Below are positions 38,618 through 47,267 of a DNA stretch of 64,000 nt, piece by piece. Numbering within the stretch: the stretch's first letter is position 1; each line of letters begins with the position of its first letter. Source of the stretch: Corynebacterium sp. p3-SID1241. Its GTDB lineage: Bacteria; Actinomycetota; Actinomycetes; Mycobacteriales; Mycobacteriaceae. The translations under genes and the position numbers were made by a program. The notes under the pieces are model-generated. The model was not told the origin of the DNA, did not search any database, and worked only from the letters and a program-made list of their open reading frames with translations. Location of the stretch: positions 1 through 64,000 of the forward strand of contig JALXWS010000014.1 in NCBI GenBank assembly GCA_025144025.1, written 5' to 3'.

Positions 38618-40231
38618 CTATTCCTTCGCTAGACGAGCCATCGCCTCGAGCACTTCGGACATCCCCGCCTTTTCTGCAGAGTAGGTAACCGCTTGGGCTC
38701 CCTTCACTACCTCAATAGGCGCGGTTTCCAAGGCCACAGCTGGAATCCACTCAAGGAATTCCTCGTCCCCCGGTTCATTTGCAAAAACTAACGCCTCTTC
38801 TGGCTCAGCTTGGAGATCCTGCAGGATGCACTCCACCCCCTGTGCCGCCGTGGCAGCGGTAACCGACATCGCCGCGATATTCAAGCGCGGCTGCGCAGCA
38901 GTCTCGTCGAGGACAATCTTCCACACGGCTTGCGGAACATCGATGTCACCGGCAGGAGAGACCACTATGAGAACTTCAGCCGCTGGGTAAATATCCGCGA
39001 AAGCTTTACGCAAACGGGGAGTTAAAGCTCCATCCTCCCAATTCAAGGCACTGTTGTGCGCCATCACTACACGGGGAATGGAAGAAAATTGCGCCTTCAT
39101 GCGGTGCGGCAGGCGCGAGACAATTAGGCGAGATTGCGTAGCTGCAGCCAAAAGGCCTTGCTCCGCCACAGAGCCGGCCCAAATCTCCTTGCTACTTGCA
39201 GTGATGGAGGCCTGGGCCTGCGCGACATCGGACTTCAACTGGGCCATGACATCTGCGACCCTATCGCGGCCTTCATCTAGACCACGGGTTGCTTCTTCCA
39301 CCACGGCATTGAGGTTGGTCTTAATCCACTCCAAGGTCTCAGGGGCAGTGCGCGCCACATTCTTTGCCGTAGTCCCTTCGGCATTTTTAGCAGCCGACAT
39401 GCGGTTGCGAACTAGGTCCACCGTCGTGACTGACACGCGTTCTTTAAGCCCCACCAAGTCATCGCGCAGGCGGCGCACACGGTGGCGCTCCGTTTCTACT
39501 TCCGCATCGCGAGCCTCAGCCTCTGCGAGGGTGGGGGCGCCACCCCCCTTACGGGCAGGCACCCAATATTCGCCGGCAGGCATTGGGCCAAACTCGGCTT
39601 CGTATTGGTCCCATAGCGCCTCTAGTGCTTCTTGCATGCGGCAGCGAATCTCCGCGGTATCGGCTTCCGCATCGCCAGTGGGATAGTACGGTTCCAAGGC
39701 AGTAATAAAAACCGGAGTCTTGGTCCTCCCCAAATTCTTCTTGTGCCCCTTGGTCCACAGGCGCTGCGATCCGAAGATGACTTGGGGAATAACCGGCACG
39801 CCTGCCTCATAGGCAATGCGGGACGCGCCGCTTTTCATGCTGCGGATTTCAAAACTGCGGGAAATCGTCCCTTCAGAAAACACCCCGACAAGCTCGCCGT
39901 CCTTGGCTAATTGTACTGCCTGTTGTAACGAGGCGCTGCCATCGATGCGATCAACTGGCACATGGTGCATTGCCTTCAACAGGGGTCCCGCCACTGGTGA
40001 CTTGAAAATGCCCGCCTTAGCCAAGAATCGCACTAAGCGCCTTTTGCGGTAGGCCAAAAACGCACCAAAGAGAAAATCCATGTAACCGGTGTGGTTGCAG
40101 ACCAATACCGCGCCGCCTTCATCGGGAATGTTTTCCTCGCCCGAAAGGCGCATTTTTAATCCCTGCGCCAGAGTCACCCCCCTACCAATGTGGGTGATCT
40201 GGCGGTACAGGAAATTCGTCGCAGCGTTCAT
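38618..40231 (-). CDS. 1-acyl-glycerol-3-phosphate acyltransferase-like protein with long C-terminal extension
   Basis: The first 230 residues are a PlsC acyltransferase: His47 and Asp52 of the NHTGYMD catalytic motif, then FSEGTISRS and VPVIPQVIFGS. These enzymes acylate lysophosphatidic acid for phospholipid synthesis. The remaining 300 residues are not part of the family: a charged, coiled-coil-like stretch (about 235-350) and an alpha/beta segment (about 390-537) that I do not recognise. Total length 537 is twice that of a normal PlsC. It ends at a strong terminator and follows serS by 23 bases. Confidence 0.85.
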   Translation of the reverse strand: MNAATNFLYRQITHIGRGVTLAQGLKMRLSGEENIPDEGGAVLVCNHTGYMDFLFGAFLAYRKRRLVRFLAKAGIFKSPVAGPLLKAMHHVPVDRIDGSASLQQAVQLAKDGELVGVFSEGTISRSFEIRSMKSGASRIAYEAGVPVIPQVIFGSQRLWTKGHKKNLGRTKTPVFITALEPYYPTGDAEADTAEIRCRMQEALEALWDQYEAEFGPMPAGEYWVPARKGGGAPTLAEAEARDAEVETERHRVRRLRDDLVGLKERVSVTTVDLVRNRMSAAKNAEGTTAKNVARTAPETLEWIKTNLNAVVEEATRGLDEGRDRVADVMAQLKSDVAQAQASITASSKEIWAGSVAEQGLLAAATQSRLIVSRLPHRMKAQFSSIPRVVMAHNSALNWEDGALTPRLRKAFADIYPAAEVLIVVSPAGDIDVPQAVWKIVLDETAAQPRLNIAAMSVTAATAAQGVECILQDLQAEPEEALVFANEPGDEEFLEWIPAVALETAPIEVVKGAQAVTYSAEKAGMSEVLEAMARLAKE

Positions 40232-40254
40232 AACTCTCCAGGACGACGGCGGAC

Positions 40255-41511
40255 TTACTGCGGGGTCAGGACATCCTTGCCCACGAAGGGGCGCAGTGCC
40301 TCAGGGACGACGACGGAGCCGTCAGCCTGCTGGTGATTTTCCAGAATGGCAACGAGCCAGCGAGTCGTCGCCAAGGTGCCGTTCAGGGTGGCTGCGGTCT
40401 GGGTCTTGCCGCTCTCATCGCGGTAACGGGTGGATAGGCGACGAGCCTGGAAGGTAGTACAGTTCGAGGTGGAGGTCAGCTCGCGGTAGGTGCCTTGGGT
40501 AGGAACCCACGCTTCGTTATCGAACTTACGGGCCGCCGAAGAGCCGAGGTCGCCACCGGCAATGTCGATAGTGCGGTAAGGCAGCTCCATGGCAGCCAGC
40601 ATGTCCTTTTCCATAGACAGCAGGCGTTGGTGCATATCTTCCGCGTCTTCCGGCTTGCAGTAGACGAACATTTCTAGCTTGTCGAACTGGTGGACACGCA
40701 AAATGCCGCGGGTGTCCTTACCGTGGGAACCTGCCTCACGGCGGAAGCAGGAAGACCAACCGGCGTACTGCAACGGGCCATTAGAAAGGTCAATGATCTC
40801 GTCCTTGTGGTAGCCAGCGAGGGCCACCTCAGAAGTGCCTACCAAGTACATATCATCGGCCGGCAGGTAGTAAACCTCATCGGAGTGCTGACCCAAAAAG
40901 CCGGTACCGGACATGATGTCTGGGCGAACCAAAACTGGCGGAATCATCAGCTTAAAGCCGACCTCACGCGCCTTTTGAGCCGCCAACATGAGCATTCCCA
41001 GCTGGAGGAAAGCACCATCGCCAGTGAGGTAGTAGAAACGAGCGCCGCCAACCTTTGCGCCACGCTTGACGTCGATAAGTCCAAGGGACTCGCCCAATTC
41101 AAGGTGATCCTTGGGCTCGAAGTCGAACTCGGGGATTTGGCCAACCTCTTCTAGCAGCACAAAGTCATCTTCGCCGCCAGCTGGAGCACCTTCGACCACG
41201 TTATCCAGCTTGTACTGCAGCTCTTCTACCTTGGCCTCAGCCGCGGACTGTGCCTCTTCAGCCTCCTTGACCTTGGCTTTCAGCTCATTAGAGCCCTCCA
41301 GCAAAGCCGGGCGATCTTCTGGGGAGGCTTGGCCGATCTTCTTGCCAAAAGCCTTCTGCTCGGATCGCAGTTCGTCGGCCTTTTGGATAGCAGCGCGGCG
41401 CTGCTCATCAGCTTCCAGTAGCTGATCTACGAGGGAAGGATCCTCACCTCGGTTCACCTGGGAAGCACGGACAACGTCAGGGTTTTCGCGGAGTAGCTTG
41501 AGATCAATCAC
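40255..41511 (-). CDS. serS: Seryl-tRNA synthetase
   Basis: Charges tRNA-Ser. The 418 residues show the N-terminal coiled-coil arm (about 25-105), then class II catalytic motifs, with [21 protein letters not shown] (motif 2) and the late [14 protein letters not shown]. Start is GTG at 41511. A -10-like TAAACT ends seven bases before it on the minus strand, so the mRNA may have almost no leader. Essential single-copy gene; identification firm. Confidence 0.97.
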   Translation of the reverse strand: MIDLKLLRENPDVVRASQVNRGEDPSLVDQLLEADEQRRAAIQKADELRSEQKAFGKKIGQASPEDRPALLEGSNELKAKVKEAEEAQSAAEAKVEELQYKLDNVVEGAPAGGEDDFVLLEEVGQIPEFDFEPKDHLELGESLGLIDVKRGAKVGGARFYYLTGDGAFLQLGMLMLAAQKAREVGFKLMIPPVLVRPDIMSGTGFLGQHSDEVYYLPADDMYLVGTSEVALAGYHKDEIIDLSNGPLQYAGWSSCFRREAGSHGKDTRGILRVHQFDKLEMFVYCKPEDAEDMHQRLLSMEKDMLAAMELPYRTIDIAGGDLGSSAARKFDNEAWVPTQGTYRELTSTSNCTTFQARRLSTRYRDESGKTQTAATLNGTLATTRWLVAILENHQQADGSVVVPEALRPFVGKDVLTPQ

Positions 41512-41534
41512 GAATGTAAGTTTAGCGTATTCGC

Positions 41535-41550
41535 ACCACCTTGCGGTGGT
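41535..41550. promoter_or_regulatory. Palindrome between serS and gntR, likely operator
   Basis: Perfect 6-bp arms ACCACC (41535-41540) and GGTGGT (41545-41550) with four-base spacer in the 65-base gap between the divergent serS and GntR genes. It would overlap the serS -35 area and lie just upstream of the regulator, a good place for autoregulation. Confidence 0.5.
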
Positions 41551-41576
41551 AATAACCAGCGAATTATCATGGAGTT

Positions 41577-42326
41577 ATGTCCGCCGTTCAGCTTCCCGCC
41601 CGCACAATTACGGACGGTCCCGTTCCAAAGCACGCCCAATTGCACGATATCCTCGAAGAATTGTGCCGCACTACGCTCAAACCCGGCGATATCCTACCCG
41701 GCGAGAGGCTACTTGAAGAGACGTACGGCGTGTCACGTATCACAGTGCGACGCGCCATAGGAGACCTCGTTACTGCGGGCAAACTGCGCCGCGTCCGCGG
41801 CAAGGGAACCTTTGTAGCCCCCAACCCATTAGTCTCTCGACTCCACCTTGCATCCTTCTCCGATGAGATGGGCGCACAGGACGTCACCGCTTCCTCCAAA
41901 ATCCTCACCAGCGGCCGCAGTAGCGCCCCGGAAGACGCGGCGCTCTTTTTTGATACCCCCGCGCAGACAGAGCATATTCATCTACGCCGTCTGCGCTTGG
42001 GCGATGGTGAACCATATTCCATTGACGATGGTTGGTATAACTCCACTTTTGCACCGGGCCTGCTAGAAAATGACACCTATAACTCGGTCTACGCCATCCT
42101 CGACTCCGTCTTTGACGTCCCCATCACGGATGCGGACCAGACAGTATCTGCAATCTCGGCCGATACGGACACCGCCCCGCTTCTCGACGTCCCCGTGGGC
42201 ACCCCACTGCTCCACATCGTGCGCTACTCCCGCTCGGGCGATAGACCGGTGGAGTGGTGTTCCTCGGTCTACCGTACGGACCGTTACCACCTGACTACCC
42301 GGGTGGCTAGGGAGAGCAGTATCTAG
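41577..42326 (+). CDS. GntR/HutC-family transcriptional regulator with UTRA domain
   Basis: A 249-residue regulator: winged helix-turn-helix at about 20-85 (PGDILPGERLLEETYGVSRI, then RVRGKGTFVAP) and a C-terminal UTRA ligand domain (ISADTDTAPLLDVPVGTPLL). HutC/DasR-type proteins sense sugars or amino-sugar phosphates; no neighbour here tells the ligand. GGAG is only two bases before the ATG, which is unusually close. The palindrome at 41535-41550 is a candidate binding site. Confidence 0.88.
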   Translation: MSAVQLPARTITDGPVPKHAQLHDILEELCRTTLKPGDILPGERLLEETYGVSRITVRRAIGDLVTAGKLRRVRGKGTFVAPNPLVSRLHLASFSDEMGAQDVTASSKILTSGRSSAPEDAALFFDTPAQTEHIHLRRLRLGDGEPYSIDDGWYNSTFAPGLLENDTYNSVYAILDSVFDVPITDADQTVSAISADTDTAPLLDVPVGTPLLHIVRYSRSGDRPVEWCSSVYRTDRYHLTTRVARESSI

Positions 42327-42362
42327 CCAGCACCCTGGTTAAAAGGTAGAATCAAGGTCCTT

Positions 42363-43436
42363 ATGAAGAAATCACCTGCGTGGCGTTCCGCTGTGGCCGT
42401 CCAGATTGTCTTGATTGCGGCAATCGCGGCGGCCGTTTTCATGGGCATCTACGGCGTTATCAGCTCCCACAAATCGGGCGGCGATGAAACCACCGCCGCC
42501 CAGCAGCACGATGGCGGAGATAACTCTGAGACCGCCGCCGCTAAGCCAGAGCCATTCACGGCCGCGGACGCCAGCGCCTGCTTGACGTGGGACATCGCGC
42601 AGGATGGCTCCGCCACCGGGTTTAAGGAGGTGCCTTGTTCCGAACCGCATCGCTTCGAGGTCTCCAAAACCGAAGACCTAAGCGTGTATCCCACCAGCGA
42701 GTTCGGCCCCGACGCCACCCGCCCTGCGCTCACCCGCCAGCACCAACTGCGCGATGAGCTATGCGAATCCGCTACCGTGAGCTACTTGCACGGCAAGTGG
42801 GATCCGAACGGCAAGTACGATGTAGCGTCCATTCTTCCGCCGCAGTCCGCCTGGGATCGCGGCGACCGCACCCTGCTCTGTGGCTTGCAAACCACCGATG
42901 ATCACGGCGTGCCGCAGCTTAATACCGGCAACGTGGAAGCCTCCGAGCAGGCCAATCTCTCTAAGCCAGGCGAGTGCTTAGCTATTGATGATAAGCAAGT
43001 TCCGCACGTCGTTGACTGCGCTAAGCCACACCAGATGGAAACCGTATCCGTCATCGATGTGGGCAAGCAGTTCCCTGAGGGCTACCCGGATGGCAAGGAT
43101 ATGGACAAGTTCCTCTCCGAAACTTGTACCGCCGCCACTGAGGACTACCTTGGCGGTGAAGAACAGCTCTACCAATCCACGCTGCAACCATTCTGGGGTT
43201 CAATCACCGAGGCCTCTTGGAATGGGGGCACCAAATCCGTCAACTGCTCCCTTGTCCACGCACGCGCAGGCGGCGGTTTCTCTGCCATTACCGGTTCCGC
43301 TACCGGCGGCCGCCAGGCGCTAAGTATCGATGGCAAGCCGCCAGAGGAGCGCCCCGAGCGAAATCCGCTGCGCGAGGACAAGGATGATAAGCCGGCACCC
43401 GAGTCCGCGGCCCCCGTGCCAGCCCCAGCACCCTAA
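42363..43436 (+). CDS. Septum-formation family membrane-anchored protein
   Basis: A 357-residue protein with one N-terminal membrane segment (about 12-33), a Ser/Ala/Glu linker, and two repeated outside units, each with a Cys-containing CL...D, ...PCSEPH and ...VDCAKPHQMETV-type core, as in the septum formation (DUF4190-linked) family. The C-terminus is Pro/Glu-rich. The family is named after a link to division in mycobacteria, with little biochemistry known. It overlaps the next start by one base (TAATG). Confidence 0.8.
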   Translation: MKKSPAWRSAVAVQIVLIAAIAAAVFMGIYGVISSHKSGGDETTAAQQHDGGDNSETAAAKPEPFTAADASACLTWDIAQDGSATGFKEVPCSEPHRFEVSKTEDLSVYPTSEFGPDATRPALTRQHQLRDELCESATVSYLHGKWDPNGKYDVASILPPQSAWDRGDRTLLCGLQTTDDHGVPQLNTGNVEASEQANLSKPGECLAIDDKQVPHVVDCAKPHQMETVSVIDVGKQFPEGYPDGKDMDKFLSETCTAATEDYLGGEEQLYQSTLQPFWGSITEASWNGGTKSVNCSLVHARAGGGFSAITGSATGGRQALSIDGKPPEERPERNPLREDKDDKPAPESAAPVPAPAP

Positions 43437-43783
43437 TGGTAGAGGTATCGGAAGAGCGCTTCGATGAAATGGTCAACGAGGCGCTCGATCAAGTACCCGA
43501 GGAATTCGTGCGCCGCATGCGCAACCTCGCCATCTTGGTAGAAGATGAAAACCCAGATAACCCCATGCTGTTGGGGCTCTACGAGGGCGTAGCACTGCCC
43601 CACCGGACCTTCGACCATACTGGCTTCCTGCCCGATGCCATCTTCATTTACCGGAACACTCTGCAGCGTTGGGCAAGCAGTGAAGAAGACCTAGCAGAAC
43701 AGGTCAAAGTCACCGTATTTCACGAACTAGGCCATTACTTTGGCCTTGAGGAAGAAGAGCTCCACCGCCTGGGCTGGGGCTAG
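43436..43783 (+). CDS. Small zincin-like metallopeptidase family protein
   Basis: A 115-residue protein of the DUF1025/metallopeptidase group: the HExxH zinc site is HELGHYFGLEEEEL near the end. These short proteins have the fold of a minimal zinc protease; whether they cut anything is not shown. Its start overlaps the septum-formation stop, so the two are coupled. Its stop overlaps that of the convergent phosphatase by four bases. Confidence 0.88.
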   Translation: MVEVSEERFDEMVNEALDQVPEEFVRRMRNLAILVEDENPDNPMLLGLYEGVALPHRTFDHTGFLPDAIFIYRNTLQRWASSEEDLAEQVKVTVFHELGHYFGLEEEELHRLGWG

Positions 43784-44433
43784 AGTTCGGTATCCGCCCA
43801 GCGGGTCAAGGTCCACTGCCCAAAGTCTTTGCCGCGCGGTTCCATCACCATAAATCGGCAATTGGGCAGGTATCCGGTATAGGCAAAGTCGGCGTCAACC
43901 CCCGTGGCATGCTTGGTCACCACGCGGATGGCCGCGCCGTGGCTGACAAGGATGACATCGTGGTCGTCGGCAAGCTGCTCCGCAATACCTTCCAGAACCG
44001 GCTGGTAGCGTGCCAACACATCATCTAGGGTCTCGCCGCCTTCCATCCCGGCATCCGGCTCGCCGTCGCACCAGCCGCGCATGGCCACCATGTGCGAACG
44101 GTGGGCGTCCTCGCTGCCGTCCATCTCCCAGTCGCCGGCAAAAATCTCGTGCACGTCGGTGATCACGTCAACGCGCTGGGAGAACTCTGGCATGCCGCGT
44201 TCCTGCTCGAAGGCGCGCGCGGCCAGCATTGCGGTCTGTTGCGCACGCAATGCCACGGAGCACTTAAACTCCACCTCCCGTTCTCCTACCAATTGCGCCA
44301 GCTCTCGGCCTACGTCCGTAGCTTGGTCGCGCCCGCGCTCGGTGAGCTCAGCCCCAGGCGGCCGTGTATCAAGGTAGCGGGAAATATTGGAATAGGTCTG
44401 GCCGTGGCGCAACAGGATGATTCTTCCGGGCAT
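43780..44433 (-). CDS. Histidine phosphatase (phosphoglycerate mutase-like)
   Basis: A 217-residue histidine phosphatase with the N-terminal LLRHGQTYSN (catalytic His9), a mid Glu-containing region and a C-terminal VSHGAAIRV with the second His. The family removes phosphate from many small molecules; lacking the exact residues of glycolytic mutase, this is more likely a phosphatase. It follows pheA by nine bases on the same strand and may share its transcript. Confidence 0.88.
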   Translation of the reverse strand: MPGRIILLRHGQTYSNISRYLDTRPPGAELTERGRDQATDVGRELAQLVGEREVEFKCSVALRAQQTAMLAARAFEQERGMPEFSQRVDVITDVHEIFAGDWEMDGSEDAHRSHMVAMRGWCDGEPDAGMEGGETLDDVLARYQPVLEGIAEQLADDHDVILVSHGAAIRVVTKHATGVDADFAYTGYLPNCRFMVMEPRGKDFGQWTLTRWADTEL

Positions 44434-44442
44434 GCCTCTAGA

Positions 44443-45339
44443 TTATTGGCCCCTGCGCGCCCGCGCTACCCAATCATCCGCCGCGGTGAGATCGCGCGGC
44501 GGCTTGCCCGCAGGCGTTGCCGCCGGCCAAGAGCCGAGGAACAGCAAAACCTCTGTCCGCAGCCACAGCGCACGCAGCGCCTCCGCCACCGGTTGATCCT
44601 CAATGTGCCCGATAAGATCCACATAAAAGCGGTACGTGCCAAATGTCTCACGCGTGGGCCGGGATTCGATCCGAGATAGATCCACGCCGCGGTGCGCAAG
44701 GTCCTGCAATGCCCCCACCAGGCTGCCCGGCTCATTAGGCAGGGTAAAAATGACGCTCGTGCGGTCCTGGCCGGTACGCGCGGTGGGCCTTCCGGGCCTT
44801 CCCACCAAAACGAAGCGCGTTGCAGCGCCCTCGACGTCCGCCACGCCTTGGGCGATAGTCTCCAAGCCGAAGATCTCGGCGGCACGTGCTGGTGCCGCAG
44901 CGGCATCAGCGTCTCCACGGGCTACGGCCTCGGCCGCGGCGGCATTGGAGCTGGCCGGCACAAACTCTACCTCCGGCAAGTTATGTTTCACCCATCCGCG
45001 GATTTGCTGGAACGCCACCGGGTGGGTGCTCAGCCGCCGAATATCACCCTTCCCTGGCCGAGTCATGATGCTAAAGGCCACAGGGATATCCACCTCGCGG
45101 TAAATCTGCACCGGTTCTGCTTCAACGATCGCATCAAAGGTGGTGGTCACAGCGCCATCAACGGAATTTTCAATGGCTACGCAGGCATAGTCTGCCTGCC
45201 CGGCACGCACGGCAGCCACCGCTTCCGAGGGAGAGCCAACCGGCAGGGTCTCGACCTCCGGCAGGTGCGCAGCAAACTTGTGCACGGCTGCTTCCGTAAA
45301 AGTTCCGGCCGGTCCAAGGAAGGCGATGGTGGTAGTCAT
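44443..45339 (-). CDS. pheA: Prephenate dehydratase
   Basis: Turns prephenate into phenylpyruvate for phenylalanine. The 298 residues have the type-2 periplasmic-binding-like catalytic half (FLGPAGTFTEAAV, ACVAIENSVDGAV, STHPVAFQQ, and TRFVLVGRP) and an ACT regulatory half (FTLPNEPGSLVGAL, RIESRPTRETFGTYRFYVD) that binds phenylalanine. I start at ATG 45339, with AAGGTGAGG just upstream; a GTG three codons earlier overlaps that site and is rejected. Confidence 0.96.
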   Translation of the reverse strand: MTTTIAFLGPAGTFTEAAVHKFAAHLPEVETLPVGSPSEAVAAVRAGQADYACVAIENSVDGAVTTTFDAIVEAEPVQIYREVDIPVAFSIMTRPGKGDIRRLSTHPVAFQQIRGWVKHNLPEVEFVPASSNAAAAEAVARGDADAAAAPARAAEIFGLETIAQGVADVEGAATRFVLVGRPGRPTARTGQDRTSVIFTLPNEPGSLVGALQDLAHRGVDLSRIESRPTRETFGTYRFYVDLIGHIEDQPVAEALRALWLRTEVLLFLGSWPAATPAGKPPRDLTAADDWVARARRGQ

Positions 45340-45372
45340 GCACCTCACCTTAGCCCACTAAACTGGTGCCCC

Positions 45373-46509
45373 ATGGACTTTTCCGTAGAACAACTCCGCG
45401 CGGATCTGCACGGCCTTACCCCAGAGAAACACGGTTTTACCTACTTGGATATGGACCGGAAGTCCTCCGGCCACGGCCGGCTTAGCGGCTGGGTCCTCTC
45501 TGCCAAGGATCTCTGCGATGTTCGCGGCATGCCCACGACCTTGGGAAACGTTGATCGCACCTACCATCCCGAGCACAGCGATGCCTTCGTAGAAGCCTTA
45601 GAAGAGCAAGGTGCGCTGATCATCGGTAAGTCCTCCACTCCAGAGATGGGCTTGCGCGTGGATACGGAACCGGTAGGCCTGCCCCACCCCGATAATCCCC
45701 TCTACCCCGGCTGCACCCCGGGTGGTTCCTCGGGCGGTGCAGCGGTGCAGGTCGCGCGGGGTTTGCTGCGCGCGGCGCACGCCAGCGACGGTGGCGGATC
45801 CATCCGCGTACCGGCCGCTGCCTGCGGTGTGGTGGGCTTTAAACCGGCAGGAAAAGAACTGGGTGTGCAGGGCTTTATCACCCGGACCGTGGCCGATAAT
45901 GCCTTTCTGCATGGCCACCGCATGATCACCCCGCGCGCCCGCATCGGCCTGCTGGTAGAGCCGCTGTTTTGTGATGCCAACGTCGATGCCCACCATCTGC
46001 GCGCCACCCGCGAGGCCGCCCAGCGCTTACAGGCAGCCGGCTTCACCGTGGTGCCCATTTCCCCGTATCCGCAGGCCCGGGCCACCTTTGCGCATTTCCG
46101 CACGACCTTTACCTCCCGCTTAGCGGGGCTCAACCCGGCGGCAGGCTACGCCGAGTGGATTGCTCAGCAGGGCCGGCGCGTTAGCTCCGCTGAGCTGGCC
46201 GCGGCGCGGGCGCATGTCCGGCAGCTCCCCGGCTTGCTGGCCCAGGAATGGGGCGTCGATGCCATCCTCACCCCAATGCTGACCACGGACCCGCCGCGTA
46301 TTGGTTCTTTCCTGTCCCTGCCCCATGCGGAGAATTTCGCAGCCCAGACCCGGTGGTCGCCGTGGGGTTCCCTGTTCAACATGGCCCGTCTGCCAGCCAT
46401 TTCCGTACCGTGGGCCGTACCCAATCACCCGCCGGTGGGCGTACACCTGGGAGGCATTACGCTTTCCGACGCCGCCCTCCTCGGCCTCGCCCATATCCTG
46501 CACCCATGA
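45373..46509 (+). CDS. Amidase-signature family hydrolase
   Basis: A 378-residue enzyme with the Ser-cisSer-Lys triad: Lys45 (LSAKDLCDV), the GGSSGGAA loop at 117-124, and nucleophile Ser143 (DGGGSIRVPA). Family members hydrolyse amide bonds of varied small molecules; at 378 residues this is shorter than the usual 450-500, missing some of the C-terminal part. ATG at 45373 gives a normal start; the frame is open far upstream on top of pheA but is antisense there. Overlaps the CPBP gene by four bases (ATGA). Confidence 0.88.
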   Translation: MDFSVEQLRADLHGLTPEKHGFTYLDMDRKSSGHGRLSGWVLSAKDLCDVRGMPTTLGNVDRTYHPEHSDAFVEALEEQGALIIGKSSTPEMGLRVDTEPVGLPHPDNPLYPGCTPGGSSGGAAVQVARGLLRAAHASDGGGSIRVPAAACGVVGFKPAGKELGVQGFITRTVADNAFLHGHRMITPRARIGLLVEPLFCDANVDAHHLRATREAAQRLQAAGFTVVPISPYPQARATFAHFRTTFTSRLAGLNPAAGYAEWIAQQGRRVSSAELAAARAHVRQLPGLLAQEWGVDAILTPMLTTDPPRIGSFLSLPHAENFAAQTRWSPWGSLFNMARLPAISVPWAVPNHPPVGVHLGGITLSDAALLGLAHILHP

Positions 46510-47204
46510 CCAAGTCTTTACGTGCCGAGCTGCTCATCGTCCTCACCCTCACCTTTGGCATTTCCGGGGTGCGGGCGGTGTTGAACCTCATCAATTCCCT
46601 GGCCGCACCGCAGCGGCTCGACGAGCAATCGGTCACGCTCAATTCCAGCCAGTCCTCCCTTGCTTGGGTGGATATGGGCCTGCAGCTGTGCTCCGCCGCT
46701 GTTCTCTTTTCCTATGGAGCCTTAGCGCTTTTCCTGCTGGCCAAGGACCGCATAATGCCCCGTGCCCACCGCGCCCGCGACTGGCTAGAAGGAGCAGGGC
46801 TTGCCGCCCTCATTGGCATCCCGGGGCTCGCCCTGTATTTCGCGGCACTGCAATTGGGGTGGAGCAAGGAAGTCATCCCGGGCGACTTCGCCAATGCCTG
46901 GGTGGAAATCCCCGTTTCCCTCCTCAAGGCCGCTGCCAACGCCTTCGCGGAGGAAACCGTGGTGGTGATGTGGCTTATGACGCGCTTGCGCCAGGCCCAC
47001 TGGTCGCTGCCAGCCACGCTGGCCGCAAGCTCCATTCTTCGCGGTTCTTACCACCTCTACCAGGGTGTTTCCGCTGGATGTGGCAATATCATCATGGGGT
47101 TAATCTACGGCTATTACTACCACCGCACGGGGCGGGTATGGCCTCTGGTCATAGCGCATTTTCTTATCGACGCCGCCGCTTTCGTGGGTTATTCCTTCCT
47201 GTGA
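46506..47204 (+). CDS. CPBP-family intramembrane metalloprotease
   Basis: A 232-residue membrane protein with the CPBP/Abi signature: AEETVVVMWLMTRL (Glu-Glu pair), then RGSYHLYQG and HFLIDAAAF, which give the His ligands. About seven helices. In bacteria such proteins often process or protect against peptides; the substrate is unknown here. The ATG overlaps the amidase stop, indicating coupling with it. Confidence 0.85.
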   Translation: MTKSLRAELLIVLTLTFGISGVRAVLNLINSLAAPQRLDEQSVTLNSSQSSLAWVDMGLQLCSAAVLFSYGALALFLLAKDRIMPRAHRARDWLEGAGLAALIGIPGLALYFAALQLGWSKEVIPGDFANAWVEIPVSLLKAAANAFAEETVVVMWLMTRLRQAHWSLPATLAASSILRGSYHLYQGVSAGCGNIIMGLIYGYYYHRTGRVWPLVIAHFLIDAAAFVGYSFL

Positions 47205-47267
47205 AAAAGCCCTTAAGGGGACGTCGCGAAGCAGGCGTTGCTCCCTGCTCCTTGTAAGGTATAGCGC

